Positions 53,047 through 64,000 of a DNA stretch of 64,000 bases are shown one piece after another (the stretch's first letter is position 1; each line of letters starts with the position of its first letter). Both the position numbers and the translations under genes were made by a program. This DNA is from Ricinus communis (Eukaryota; Streptophyta; Magnoliopsida; Malpighiales; Euphorbiaceae): positions 5,320,001 to 5,384,000 of the forward strand of contig NC_063259.1 of the NCBI RefSeq assembly GCF_019578655.1, read 5' to 3'. Under the pieces are notes generated by a model. The model searched no databases. It saw only the letters and a list, made by a program, of their open reading frames with translations, and was not told the origin of the DNA.

Positions 53047-54191
53047 TGATAAGGGCTAGAAGCACTTACTTTTGAGCCTCGTTTTATCTTGATTTTACCT
53101 TAAATTGAGTTTAATTTATTTGTTAGAGCTTATTTTCAGTCCTTTTTAGGTACTTTATAAAGCTTGCACAACAAGAAGAAGTTTGGCATTAAAATACATG
53201 GATAGTCCAAGAATCACTTATTTAGCAAGAGATAGAGTCCCACACAGGCATGATACGGGAAGAACTTGCCCGTGTGCACTTCCTGTGTGAAGTCCAGAAA
53301 GTGGCAGAATGATGGATGGTATGACAGGGGAAGCACACGCTCGTGTGGACTTTCCTTGTGAATTGTAAAAATTTATAGATTTTTTAAGACTTCGCACGGG
53401 AAGAGGACATGCCCATATGAACTTTTCATGTGACCTAGAGGATGGCTTCAAGTACGAGTTGATCATAGGACGTGACACGCCTGTGTGGTGCCTGTGTGGA
53501 ACATAAAATTTAAAGGAACTTTTAGGGTTGTTTTGAAATAGTCCCGTCATTTTATTCATTTTTAGAGAGAGAAACACTTAAAAACTTTATTTTCCTTTCA
53601 TTTTTAGTTTTGATTGATCATTTTACAAGGAAGAACATCAATTCCTTCGTTATTTTTCTAGATTGAAAATTCAAGATTTAAAATTTTCATCTTTACTATT
53701 CCATGAATAGTTTGAGATCTTCTTTCTCTAATCTTTATTCTTTATTACAATGTTTAGGAACTAATTTTCTTACTATTTGGATTTTAATGAGCCCTAATTT
53801 GTTTTGTATGGATTGATTCAAAGTTAATGCAATTAATCTTTTGTATGAGTTTTTTTGTCCCTTGGATTGCTTAATTATTTATTTCACACATATTAATTGG
53901 TATTTGTTTTCATAAAGAGATTAGCGATAACTTTTTATGAATTGATCACATCTTAGGGATTGAGGATTGATTGGGATACTAGAGATAGATCTACAAGATC
54001 TTTTGGTTTAATTATTTCTTAATCTTATTGCATAACCTAAGTGAGTGAGTTTGAGAAGAGACTCCTCTCCCTTCTCTTAAACATTAGGGGTTTAATCACT
54101 TGAGAAAGGTTTAGACCTAATTTGGTGGAATGCCAACTCAACTCTTGATTGGAATTAATTGATGTTTGTTTCATGAAATATTTAATTTATT
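53047..54191 (+). mobile_element. Athila-like element, 3' LTR, truncated
   Basis: Starts TGATAAGGGCTAG and follows the 5' LTR to AATTTATTA, where the sequence jumps to Tat gag. The last ~170 bp of the LTR and about 1.07 kb of Tat gag are missing, consistent with one deletion across the junction. The target duplication therefore cannot be checked. Confidence 0.9.
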
Positions 54192-54735
54192 AACTACAAT
54201 AATAAACCATCCCCGAATCAAGTGTCCATGATCACCCCTGATTTTAGTGAAAAGGAAGTCATGGACTCTTTTCAAGACATATCCCAACCCGAGCTAGAGC
54301 CGAAGGTAAAAAGATTTCATAAAGAACCTTCACCGAGCTAGGGGCACCACTATCAGTAGTGTTCCAACATCTAGTAAAAAGCGGGAGACTCATGCCCCAA
54401 TCAAGGAGAAGTGGTCTTAACCCTCATAATGATCAATATTGTGAGTATCACTAGGTTTTCAAGCATGTGAAGGATCAGTATATTTATCTCAAGCACAAAA
54501 TTCAGGATCTGATAAACTGCAAGGAATGGCAAGTGGAGCAACTTTCTCGGTATGAATATGAAGACCTGCTAGGACAACCATCGGGCAAGTTTGATTATAA
54601 AGTTTATTACTCGAGACCTTCTTGAGCTAACATTTAGATTGAAGATATTGTGCCGAGTGGTTGGGGATCGGATGACGATGATCAAGCAGTTGATGATTCT
54701 TGCCTTCTAGAGGTATGGAAAGAAGGTTAAAAGAA
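54192..54735 (+). pseudogene. Tat element C gag, continued
   Basis: Collinear with 36143-36675 of element B: TAACTACAATAA, then the GTGTCCATGATCACCCC block, then zinc-knuckle-like QYCEYH near 54435 and the acidic end EDIVPSGWGSDDDDQAV (54637-54690). It is cut at about 54735 by element D's LTR remnant. Confidence 0.8.
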
Positions 54736-55000
54736 TTACATCCTTAGCTCGTTATTAGCTTACCCTTCAGCTCATTATTTATCTTTGCACAATGATTTGA
54801 TGAAACTGCATTAGCTTAGCTAAGAACCTAAGGTAGTTTAGGTTCCTTTATTACCCGCATAATCATCTCGATTATAAGTCAAATGGTCATGCATTTTACA
54901 TCTTTTTCATTTATAGCAATTATTTGAGGTATTAAGCCTTCGTCATGCCTAGCAATCAGTCAAACGTGAAAGGGCCAAAATATTTACTAAACAGTAATTT
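54736..55000 (+). mobile_element. Element D, end of 5' LTR
   Basis: Sequence with no counterpart in elements B or C that ends at a primer-binding site. Only the last ~260 bp of the LTR remain. The start (which should resemble TGTTTATATAC at 60161) is lost. Confidence 0.5.
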
Positions 55001-55018
55001 TGGCGCGCTTAGTGGAAC
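55001..55018 (+). promoter_or_regulatory. Primer-binding site of element D
   Basis: TGGCGCGCTTAGTGGAAC after ACAGTAATTT resembles the TGGCGC...GTGGGA sites of Tat-like elements and differs from those of elements B and Athila. Confidence 0.6.
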
Positions 55019-55078
55019 ACATCCACGCTGTGCATGCACAAAATGCTTATTTTGTTTAGGTGAAGAATTCCTGAATTA

Positions 55079-58000
55079 ATGGTTCCAAAGACCAATAATG
55101 TTTTAGGAAATTTACCAAGTCACATGACACGGAGGGTGCGCCTACCATAGCAAGGCACAGTCTTCATGTTCCTGAACTTGTGGAACAAATCGAACATAGA
55201 AGGGACAAGAGCCAAATTCTTTAAAATTCTCACCCTGGGGGTGAGGAAGTTCAGCAAAAACTCAATAGGAATTAATGCTACAAATCCATGTAACTATTTT
55301 CTTTCATTCCTTAGTGTTGTTAATCCTATTGCTTACTTTGAAATCCTAGAGGGTCTAAGGAAGTAGAATAAGGAGGTATTCAAGACAATGGAAGAACACA
55401 CCATACACCTTGATGAAGACTGTGCATGGTTGTGCAAAGAGTATATTGAGGATATGGTAACACCAATTCACCAGATGAATTCTTCAATTAAGTTCATGTA
55501 AAGGCATCATCAACTTCTATCCCCAACTCCACAACAGTTTTTATTGTCAGACCTACTGGATAGCATGGCGAGGAGCTCAGGGGCAATCCTTAGGAAATTC
55601 CCTTACTGTAATTAATTTTAATGGCAGGATGAGGAGCATTATCAACTTTTTCACTATCAACCTTTTCCCACGGTAGAATAGACGTCATCCGGGAAAGCCT
55701 TTGGTTCATTAGTAGTTGGCTCCTCAATAATTCTATAGAGCAACCAATCTTAACACTTAGCCTTACTTGTATGAGGTAAAGCCTACTCCTCAAGGAATTC
55801 CATACATTGGAATTAACAGAGGAAATACTCCTCAACTATCAATTCCTCAAACAAATAATAATGCAAGTGGAGTGAGAGAAGAGATACAGAAGCTATGTGG
55901 ACTTGGCCTTCACCAAATAGGTCATCCTCAATTTCAAAAGCCTTATCCTGTTGAGGATAGGATTGATAAAGGAATCCTTAAGTTCCATAAAACGAAAGAA
56001 ACCATGCTGATAGGCGAGGATTCACTTCCTCTTATGGCCTCTATTAATGCTATTATCTTTTAAATTAAGGTTAATCCTTAAGGACATAAGCAAGGTATGA
56101 ATTAAGGCTAAGAAGTCAATTTATCAAAATTCATCAAAAGTCAAATAATACAATTGTAGAAGAATGCTTTATAAAAGGTGAATACTAAAGGAAATGATAA
56201 TTCAAGTCCAGTAGGAGATGAAGCACACCTCATCAACAAATTCACACTCAGGATGAGAGAGTCCAACAAATCCCAACAAGACCTGTTGTTGGGAAATAAG
56301 AAGAATAAAGCTTCAACAATCAAGATTGGGAAGTCATCCCTAGGCTTTCAACTAAATTCTAGAGAAACTTGGGGGCAGCCCTTAGAAGACCCTGAAGATG
56401 TTTCTCGACAGAATAATGATCGTAATCATTATCAAGTCGAGGGATAGTACGAAGCACGTCAATAGAGTGAGGAATTAACTCATCCTCCTCACTCTCCATA
56501 TAATGATGACTACTACAGTGGTGGGCCTGCATATCCTCAACAAAGTCACACGATTTCTTCAAGAGCTAAGGAATCCAAAAGTGTTCCACTTGAACTTGGG
56601 GACCAGTCCTCAGAGGTTTCTTAGAAACACCTTAATTCATGTCCTGCTCAGGCTAAGGAGGACCGTCAACTATTCCATAAAGATGATGAATTTTCACAAT
56701 CTAATATAGCAGGCTTATGGATTCTCCATAAAGTTTTAGAATTACTTCACCTTATGTTGTAACCTTGAATCAGAAGACAAGATCAAAGAAGAAATATGCA
56801 GGTAGAAACACTTTTTGCAAGGTCATGGTGCTTAAGAAGTATCTTATTCAAGTAGAAAAAGAAAGCAATACAAAGACCACTAGAAGAAGAAAGCTTTAGG
56901 AAATCATACTAGAAAGATTTTCTACAAGATATGGATTCTAAGCAATATTTAGGGCAAACTGAAAAGAACCAAGCGAGGAATGTGCATAGGGCTCCTAAAT
57001 ATTCTTATGTAAGGTTTCATAGCAAACAACCGAGAGTTGTAAGTTCTCTACATATGATGCCCTATCAACAAAGGCATGAATTTCATAAAAAATTTCCACA
57101 TCCTCTCACTAGAACACAAAAAAGAAGATTGTAGACGCAGAGGGCTGTAAATAGAAGAAGGGTGTAATTGAAGATACTACCTAAGAAAAAGAAATCCATT
57201 AATGAGTTAAGATCAGTAGGGATGAAAAAATATCAAAAAAGGAGTCTTTAAAGTAGGAAAATTCTAGTACCTTATAAAAATCCTAAAAAAAATTCATTCA
57301 CCATCCAAAAGTCAACTATAGAAGAAGTGAGGAAGGCTGACACAGAGGCTTAGGGGGCACCTTCCCCAATGAAAGAAGGAAGCTTTTGTGAGGATTCATG
57401 AGTCTAAAGAAGGTGAGGATTCACAAGCCTTTGAAAAAAAATTAGAAGAAAATTGAATAGAAGACTTCATCTTTAAGGAAGATCAATTTCAACATTCATT
57501 GAAGAGGTAATCAAAGTCTAGGGAGCCCATAAATTGAGATCAAAATTGACAGTGAGTTTTTACTATATGCTTTCTTCAGTATTAACATTATTGTCAGCTA
57601 TTATACCTTACTATGGAAAAGATAGTTTTATATCACCGCCAAAGGAAGACTATCACTATGGTGTGAATTTTGAGACTATTCAATTTATGAGTGAGGATTA
57701 AAAGGAGGAGTACGATTGAGATTGAAGATTGATATTACGGCCATGGAATCACGTCACTAATGGCAATGATTTGGTATTGTAGGAGTGATAGGCCAATTCT
57801 ACGGCTAGATTTGCTATCCTAAGTCGGTTATTTAGGATTCATGAAGGAAGGTTGGCCTAAGGGCGACTTTTTTGTAAGTTTTGCTAAGGATCCATTTTTA
57901 TTGCCTAGTAAGCTCCTCAATAAGTGAGGTTGGAGAAGAAACAACGTAGATCCATTATAAGGAATAGAGATGAAGCATCAAAATCTTTACTAATAAAGTA

Positions 58001-58190
58001 AAAAATGGGTCTATAAAGGGAATCAGGATTGAAGAAGAAAATTTACAAATAAGTCATTAGCATTTAAGTAAAATTCTAAAGACATAAGAGTAAAAAACAC
58101 TATTTGAGGATGTGAAAAAGCATTAGTGGAATTGTTTGCAGCTACAATGGCAACAATAGCAATGATGACCAACAAAAAAAAAGTCAAGTA
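55079..58190 (+). pseudogene. Element D gag and following region, Tat-like, heavily decayed
   Basis: Candidate ATG at 55079. MTRRVRLP, FLNLWNKSNIEGTRAKFFK, GVRKFSKNSIGINATNPC come first, then VKPTPQGIPYIGINRGNTPQ near 55770 and FQKPYPVEDRIDKGILKF near 55930. The KPYP..D segment followed by a K-F...GED block is the start of the gag core in Tat-like elements. Further on, near 57040-57130, YQQRHEFHKKFPHPLTRTQK followed by RR resembles the basic segment that precedes protease in one Tat branch. Beyond 57300 only scraps remain. Frames change every 50-100 codons. I cannot place protease or RT. Confidence 0.55.
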
Positions 58191-59413
58191 CCATTTCTAA
58201 TTTTGGTATTTTTATCGCATACACACAAATTTGCTAAAATTTCATAGCTACACCCATATTTTACACATTTATCAAAAACTCATATTTAACTAAGGAGCTT
58301 CAAGTATATCAATACTTATTGAATTGAATTATTTAACTATGATTCTTTAAGTGGAGAATATCGTCCATGCCAAGAAACACCCATTCATACACTTTCTAAA
58401 TATAGTTATACCTATTTTCACATTCTACACACATTCCACAAAGCTGAAAACCTACTATTTAATCTGGCCAAAATTTCAATATTTGGCATATGCCTGATTC
58501 ATCAACTCAACAACCACAAACACATTCCCAGACCTCTCCAAACTGAAAATCATTCCATATACATCATTCCTAACCACTTTGATAAAATAAAATAAAAACA
58601 TTCTCAATTGATATTTTAGCACAATCAAAAATTACTCAGCAAAATTCAAGCTAGAACTTTAAGTGCTAAATATTAATTTCAACCATTCCTAAACACCAAA
58701 ACCTTCAAGTTAAACCATTTCCATTCATATTCTACCTAATTCAACTCAAGATCATAATCGAAAGATTTTAAAGTTAAGTATTTGCTTAATTTTTTATTTG
58801 TCATCATGTTCGTGGTAAAATTAAGCGGTTTTCAAAAAATATCACCTAAACCTCAAAAAATTGTAGAACAGTCAAAAAATCATTTTTCATATTAATTCTG
58901 ATTATTTTATTACTTTTGGTGGCCTAATCTTATTTTTAGGCTAAATATCAAAAATTACTAAAAACAGTAAATAATTAGAAAGAATTCACATAAAATCTCA
59001 AAAAATTCCAAAATCTTCATAACCACCAGAAAACTGCTTCCCACATTAATTTTGATTATTTTATTATTTTATTATACCTATTTTTGGCCTAATTCTTATT
59101 TCTAGGCTACAAATAAAAAAACTGTCAAAAATAGTAAATAATTAAAATTATATTTAATAAATTCCATAAATTTTACAGACTCATTACTTGTTCATCATCA
59201 CAGTAGCAATCTAAATTAATTTTAAATTTCTAGTTATTTAATTTTGGCCTATATCTTTGTTTTTAGTTAAAATTACATAAATTGCTAAAATATAAAGTAA
59301 TTAAAATTAAATTTTTCACAAAATCAACTAAGTTCATCACATATCTATCATCAACATCAAATTCAGAATTTTTGTTTAGAAAAATAAAGGATTAAATTAA
59401 AAAAATTAGATCT
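58191..59413 (-). other. LTR-like AT-rich region with internal tandem repeats, family unknown
   Basis: Non-coding. Contains three diverged units of about 150-170 bp starting near 58895, 59044 and 59214. Each opens with ATTAATTNTGATTATTT-like text and contains TTTTTGGCCTAAT...TAGGCTA and CAAAAATAGTAAATAATTA. It may be a separate insertion in element D. Orientation is uncertain. Confidence 0.4.
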
Positions 59414-60148
59414 TTGCATAAATACATATTTTCTTCGAGAAAATTGCATAAAATAGGACTAATGGAGGGTTTTGATCGATGGATAGCAGCTGGTCATTGT
59501 CTGGTGTTGATCGGCGCTGCTAGGGTGTTCGGACATAAGTGGCAGCCGAGTGTAAGGAAGAGTTTTGGTGGAGTTTGGTTGTTTAAAAAAAGAAAAAAAA
59601 GGAGAAAAGAAAATGGCATTATCTATAAATATGGTGAGAAAAAGATATTTCTAAGGTGCAAAACTATAAATATGGAGAAAATCCTAGGTGTAGGATTTGA
59701 TAAGGGTACGTTTGTTTTGGAGAAAATTAATTAAAGAGTTTTATCTTTATTTTAATTCAATTTGTTTTCTTAAAAAAAATTTAATTAAAATAGGATATAC
59801 TCTTTAAGAGTTTAGATAAGATTAAATTAGTGCGAGATAAGGAAGTCTTTGGTTGAGATAAGGAAGCCTTTGGTTGAAGAATAAAGGGTTTTCTTTATTT
59901 TAATTGAATAATTTCTATTTAAAATAATATTTATCTCTTAATATTTTAGATAGAATTAAATGACTATAGGATTAATTTTTGGTGGGGTATTTTATAGGAT
60001 GCTTAGGATCTAAAATTAGATATTTTATTTCTTAAATATTCCTATATATTAAACTATTTCATTTATTATTTATCTATTATTTTTTATTTTAATTAATTAT
60101 TTTTTGGAAGATCTATCCATATAGATAAGGTTTTTAATCTTATTATAT
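59414..60148 (+). other. Promoter-like and leader-like DNA, no supported gene
   Basis: A GC-richer patch at 59460-59570 and a TATA-like CTATAAATATGG near 59620 look like the core of an LTR. A 106-codon frame (59414-59734) has unremarkable composition and no recognised domain. A 22-bp tandem duplication, GAGATAAGGAAGTCTTTGGT type, occurs at 59835-59878. Confidence 0.35.
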
Positions 60149-60160
60149 GCAGGAGGCAAT
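60149..60160 (+). promoter_or_regulatory. Polypurine tract of element D
   Basis: GCAGGAGGCAAT directly before the LTR start TGTTTATATAC, like the GGGGGCAATT tracts of Tat-like elements. Confidence 0.55.
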
Positions 60161-60633
60161 TGTTTATATACAAATTTAGCATTGGTCTAGGCCCAATAAA
60201 TTTAGCTAGGCCCATAGAGAAAGCTCATTTAATTCATTCAAATCCTGAAATGAATTTTGATCCATATCTGAATTCTTAACCCATGAGTAAATCCACGGCC
60301 CCTTCGCCAGGAATTGATTTACTAATCCTTACGGATTATTGACATGTGAAAAATGAAAAAGTAGGAAGGTAAGAAGTTAGTTACAGAGTCTTCTATAATT
60401 AAAGCACGTTCTCGTGAAAAGTGAGGAGGAAGGAATACAAGTTTCAGCCGAGGAGGAAGTGGTGTGAAAGTAAAATATATCCAAGGAAGAAAAAGCACGA
60501 TTATATTGTGTGAGGAAGGAAGTTAAGCAGAAGCAGGAAGCGGAGTGAAATGTGTATATGAAGTTGAGAAGAATAAGGAAGTAAGCAAGGAAGCTACATC
60601 CTTATCAACATGTGCAACATGTGAAAAGAAATT
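60161..60633 (+). mobile_element. Element D, 3' LTR, 5' part
   Basis: Starts TGTTTATATACAAATTTAGC and continues with GGCCCAATAAATTTAGC and a GGAAGGAAGT-rich stretch (60420-60600). It is cut at 60634 by a Tat LTR. Confidence 0.55.
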
Positions 60634-60894
60634 ATCAGCACACATTTTATGGATCTAGATATCAAGAAAATTACTAAAAATCCAATTGATGAAAGTTACT
60701 GCCTTTCTCGAGTCTCGGAGATTAAGGAAGGGTGAATCTGAGTAAAGGATGGGAATAATTTAACTTAAAATTACTTCTCTAGAATCAATTTGGACTTAAT
60801 TGATAGGAAAAAAAATAAAGTTTGAAGGTTAAACGACAGTTTTTACAAATTCAAGGACTAAATTATCAATATTTTTAGAACTTTTGCTCTTTAG

Positions 60895-60930
60895 AGCCAA
60901 TCAACTCTGTGCAGAGCCGATTGGCTCTAA
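60895..60930. repeat. Palindrome array, upstream of TATA (fourth LTR)
   Basis: AGAGCCGATTGGCTCT at 60913-60928. Confidence 0.85.
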
Positions 60931-61201
60931 ATAATGCTAATTAGCCTTTTTTTCGGATCTGACGGCGTTTCATATATATTTTTAACTTAAAATGCCAAGG
61001 ATTAGTAAAAATAAGTTTTTATAAGGTATTTATGATAATTATTAAGATTTTTAAATATTTTTTATGATAACTATTTGAATATAAAAGATTTAATCTCTTT
61101 TTATTTGATATTAATATGATAAAAGAGATGGATAATTATAATCTATTTTTTAAATAATTGGATAATTATTAGTATTTTCTAGGATTTTCTAACTCTACTA
61201 C

Positions 61202-61210
61202 TATAAATAG
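61202..61210 (+). promoter_or_regulatory. TATA box of the fourth Tat LTR
   Basis: TATAAATAG, preceded by CTCTACTAC as in LTR C (CTCTACTGT). Confidence 0.65.
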
Positions 61211-61828
61211 ATGAATGCACCCCAGGTCTAAGGTTAGTAAATCTCAGCATAGTATAGATAGCAGAGTAGAGAGTAACTGCAACATTCCTCAAAGTTTTTG
61301 TAACTACATCGACATATACACAGAATTAACTTTTAGCATACCACTAAGTAAGAACTCCAAATTAGGAAATCTATTGAAGAACGACATAAATTTTTTTGAA
61401 ATTCCAAAGTAGAACTAGATTCCAAACCACTATTTTATTCAATAGCTTCCTTATCTTCTGAGACTCGCAGAACAACTACCAACAGTGACAATCTCAGGGT
61501 TCCCCTACATCCACATCATCAACATCTGTTCCTCAATTGTTTTCTTTTTATTTATAAAAACATGATTAGAAAAGTTTTGTTAATTATTGATATTTGTTTC
61601 ACATGATTTACATGACTAGATTAGAATTCATTCCTATTTAGCATGTTGTTTTTATTGGATTTTGTATATGATAATAAGAACACATAAGATTTTGAATTTG
61701 ATTAGTTAATGAATAGTAAATATAATTAGGTCATATTTCATTTTTTGGTTAATTTTTCATGTTCTAACTGGATTTTTACCCTCTATGCATGTGTGAGAAA
61801 TTGAGGACATCCACTTGAAGCCCCTAAA

Positions 61829-61905
61829 GCCGATCAGCTCAATGCAAAGCCAATTCAGCTTTGCGTTGAGCCAATTGGCTCTGCACCATGAGCCGATCGA
61901 CTATG
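61829..61905. repeat. Palindrome array, downstream of TATA (fourth LTR)
   Basis: Four units. GAGCCAATTGGCTC at 61868-61881 is a perfect 14-bp palindrome. AAGCCGATCAGCTC, AAGCCAATTCAGCTT and GAGCCGATCGACT are partial. Confidence 0.85.
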
Positions 61906-62104
61906 CATGATTTTAGGCTGATTTTTGAGTTTTTGACGTATTTTTGGCAATTTTTTGTATTGTAACTTTATTTTAGGATTTTCTTTCCAATTTTTAGTTG
62001 TAGACGAATTGTAATAGCTAGATTTATTTTTTGCTTTATCTGTCATAGATGCTAAATATCTATTGTGTGATTGTCAAAACTGACTTATAGACATAGGCTC
62101 TTAT

Positions 62105-63489
62105 TAGGCGAATTCTGCAAGTGCACGGATAATAACAAGTAGTATAGAATGAGTATAAGTATCGTTCCTAACGAGGAGATTGATACCAAGTACCAGTCCT
62201 AATTGTATTTCCACAATCTAATAAAATTGAATAATTGTAATTGAATAAGTAATTAATAACAAAAGAGAACTTAAAGCTAATAATAATTTATTTTAAAAAT
62301 CTATTAAGTAAAACTAGAGTCTGGATTTGTTTCAGTAACTATTACTCGAATTAGAGGATCTTTTCATAATTCAAATTATTAATTTAGTCACGGGTAAATC
62401 ACTCAAATTACTTAGAGTCTCTTTCGAGCTCATCTAAAAATACCAAAGTTAATTACAGCCAATTTTCATGGTCATGTAAATTAACTAAGGTTCATTAACT
62501 TCCCTAGCAATTTATGGCTCCCCAAAGGATTTGTCTACTTTCGTGATCGAGGTTCCTAAGTTTTATAAGTCTACAAGCTGATAAATCATGCGACTTTCGT
62601 TTTCTCTAATTTATCCAAATACATGTATTTAATCAGGCCTAAAATTAAATACAAGAACAAGTAAAAAGAACTCATAAAATTGATTGAAAATTAATTCATT
62701 GAAAGGAAATTAAGATCCTAACAAGTAATAGAATAGCTACACAAATCCAAATCCTAATAAGAGTCTAGCCACACATGATTGTGGCATACACAAAAACATA
62801 ATTAAGAAAATCAAGGAAAAGAAATAATTGATTCCAATTCTTGAATCTTCGTACAAATCTTCTTGATCTCCTTGAATATGTCTTCAAAGTTGTTTCTATG
62901 ATGGTTGTCCATCCCATAATAACTACTTCTCCCCTTTTATAGCCAAGGCTTAAAGAAAACCCTAATTTTCCCTTTAAAGAAAACCCTACTTCTCTCTTTT
63001 ATTTCGACATGACTTAAAGCACAGCTGTGTAGCATCCTTCTATTTTTTGCTATGACTTGGCACACGCCCATGTGTGATCTTATATTGTGCTTTCATTATA
63101 TCTTTAACTTGGGAGAAGCAATCACAGTTTGGAGCATGCCCATGTCTCTCTACACGTTATTTTTTTCAGAATCTAGTGGTAGACACGACTTTGAACATGG
63201 TTGTGTGTTAAACCGTGCTTCGTGATTCTTTATCCAGTATGTAACACGAGTAAAAGCATGCACATGTGTGAATAGGGCACATTTTCCTTTGATCATCTAA
63301 GGCTCTTTTTAGACTTTCCTACAAAAAGGGATAAACTTATTAAAAATTAGATACAAATTCCTAAATAAATTAAAGGTAAACAAAACATTAAAATAAATGT
63401 ATAACTTAAATAAACTCCTAATTAATATAACTATTTATTCAAAAATCATTAAAATTCAACTCAAATATATGTGTAAAATTACGCATAAC
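62105..63489 (-). mobile_element. Athila-like 3' LTR, minus strand (second copy)
   Basis: The minus strand begins near TTATGCGTAATTTTACACA (63488) and ends near 62105 with ATTATCCGTGCACTTGCAGA, the text seen near the LTR 3' end in Athila-like elements. It is collinear with 14540-15571 and about 375 bp more complete at the 3' end. TATA box at 62935-62941, palindrome array at 63005-63275. It lies in, and interrupts, the Tat LTR at 60634-62104. Confidence 0.75.
62935..62941 (-). promoter_or_regulatory. TATA box of the second minus-strand Athila-like LTR
   Basis: TATAAAA on the minus strand within GGCTATAAAAGGGGAG, identical to the copy at 15011-15017. Confidence 0.6.
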
Positions 63490-64000
63490 AAATTTTCCCA
63501 CACTAGAGCTTTGCTTGTCCTTAAGCATAAATAAAATTTAATATTTAAAAAAAATAGCTCAACCACAACCAAAATGTCATAATGCTTAAGTATTGCAAAT
63601 TAACAATATCGAGATCGAAAATATTTATCAAGGAAAACAATTGAACAAAAGCACAACAAATATGAACAATTTACCAATCACAACCTAAACTTTTAACTCT
63701 TTGAAATCTAATGAACAAAATTTTAGAGGAAGATCATCAAAGATTATAATCCTTTTTTAAAATAAAAATTGGTTATGAATGCGTTTTACGCTCTATTTCA
63801 CAAGGTCCCTCTTTTAATAGCTTTGATGAGTGCGTTTTACGCTCCATCTCATTATTTTTATCTCTCAAAATATTTCTCACTTTTATTATTCTCCCGTCAT
63901 TCCCGCACTACTAAGCATGGATACTGCCAAGTGAGTTTTTTGGATACTCATACTCTTGTTAGAGCATTAGAGTATATTAGAGCATAAGAATTTAAATTTT
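63490..64000 (-). mobile_element. Athila-like internal 3' region, continues past the window
   Basis: Collinear with 15572-16085. On the minus strand GACAAGCAAAG...AGTGTGGGAAAATTT precedes the LTR. The pair of GAGCGTAAAACGCA motifs recurs at 63781-63800 and 63829-63848. A 72-codon plus-strand frame across the pair is not a gene. Confidence 0.75.

Larger units (their letters stand above)
60634..62104 (+). mobile_element. Tat LTR (fourth plus-strand copy), 3' part missing
   Basis: Starts TATCAGCACACATTTT, a decayed TGTCAGCACCCATTTT, and follows LTR C: the CTCGAGTCTCGGAG block, first array (60895-60930), TATA box (61202-61210), the TGACAATCTCAGGG block and second array (61829-61905). It ends near 62104 where an Athila-like element begins in opposite orientation. 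Confidence 0.8.

Noticed and set aside
53218..53577. 119-codon minus-strand frame
   Set aside because: Runs through the palindrome array of the Athila 3' LTR; the equivalent stretch of the 5' LTR has no such frame.
59414..59734. 106-codon frame as a host gene
   Set aside because: Basic, low-information peptide in an LTR-like context; no domain, no splice signals, TATA-like text lies inside it.

Overview
The window is strongly AT-rich plant nuclear DNA made almost entirely of decayed, nested transposable elements. The protein remnants belong to plant lineages: Ty3/gypsy Tat/Ogre and Athila polyproteins, a CACTA (En/Spm) transposase, a plant mobile domain (PMD) gene and a DUF7745-type extra ORF. 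A eudicot is the likeliest source, but the species cannot be told from this sequence. No intact host gene is visible. Only two small islands, near 700-795 and 6.5-6.8 kb on the minus strand, look possibly host-derived.

Layout. 1-12 kb: a possible 5' end of a minus-strand host gene; an old solo LTR (1432-3633, minus); a weak LTR-like/tRNA-like stretch (5.0-5.9 kb); an unrecognised exon-like island; a palindromic DNA element (6798-10338) whose right arm is split by a 3,046-bp solo LTR (7200-10245) with perfect GGTGA target duplications. 11.4-13 kb: CACTA transposase relic and 3' end. 13-19.6 kb: a minus-strand Tat LTR split by the 3' part of an Athila-like element, itself split by a second solo LTR (16300-18476, ATTTC duplications). 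19.6-25.6 kb: intron-bearing PMD gene relic, DUF7745 relic and Tat RNase H/aRNH relic, all plus strand. 25.6-27.7 kb: partial chromovirus-type LTR and Tat LTR start, both minus. 27.9-28.7 kb: probable non-autonomous hAT. 29.1-33.6 kb: 2.2-kb tandem duplication carrying a Tat LTR. 31.6-38.8 kb: Tat element B (LTR, PBS, gag, protease, RT) stopped by Tat element C, whose LTR starts at 38774 directly after the RT YVDD motif. C's gag is split by a near full-length Athila-like element (41683-54191). 54.7-60.6 kb: a third Tat-like element (D). 60.6-62.1 kb: another Tat LTR. 62.1-64 kb: a second minus-strand Athila-like 3' end.

How the parts work together. All open frames are broken, so these are fossils. 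The structures that stand out are non-coding: arrays of short GC-rich palindromes (GAGCCGATTGGCTC type in Tat LTRs, CACACGCCCGTGTG type in Athila LTRs) placed at near-constant distance from the LTR TATA box. A second CACACGCCCGTGTG array with its own TATA-like box sits inside the Athila element just upstream of its extra 3' ORF, which suggests a duplicated internal promoter. A PMD gene lies antisense beside what looks like the 3' LTR of a Tat element. Many stop codons can be explained by C-to-T change at CAG, CAA or TGG codons, as expected from deamination of methylated cytosine. Boundaries were placed by eye and are approximate unless a target duplication is given.
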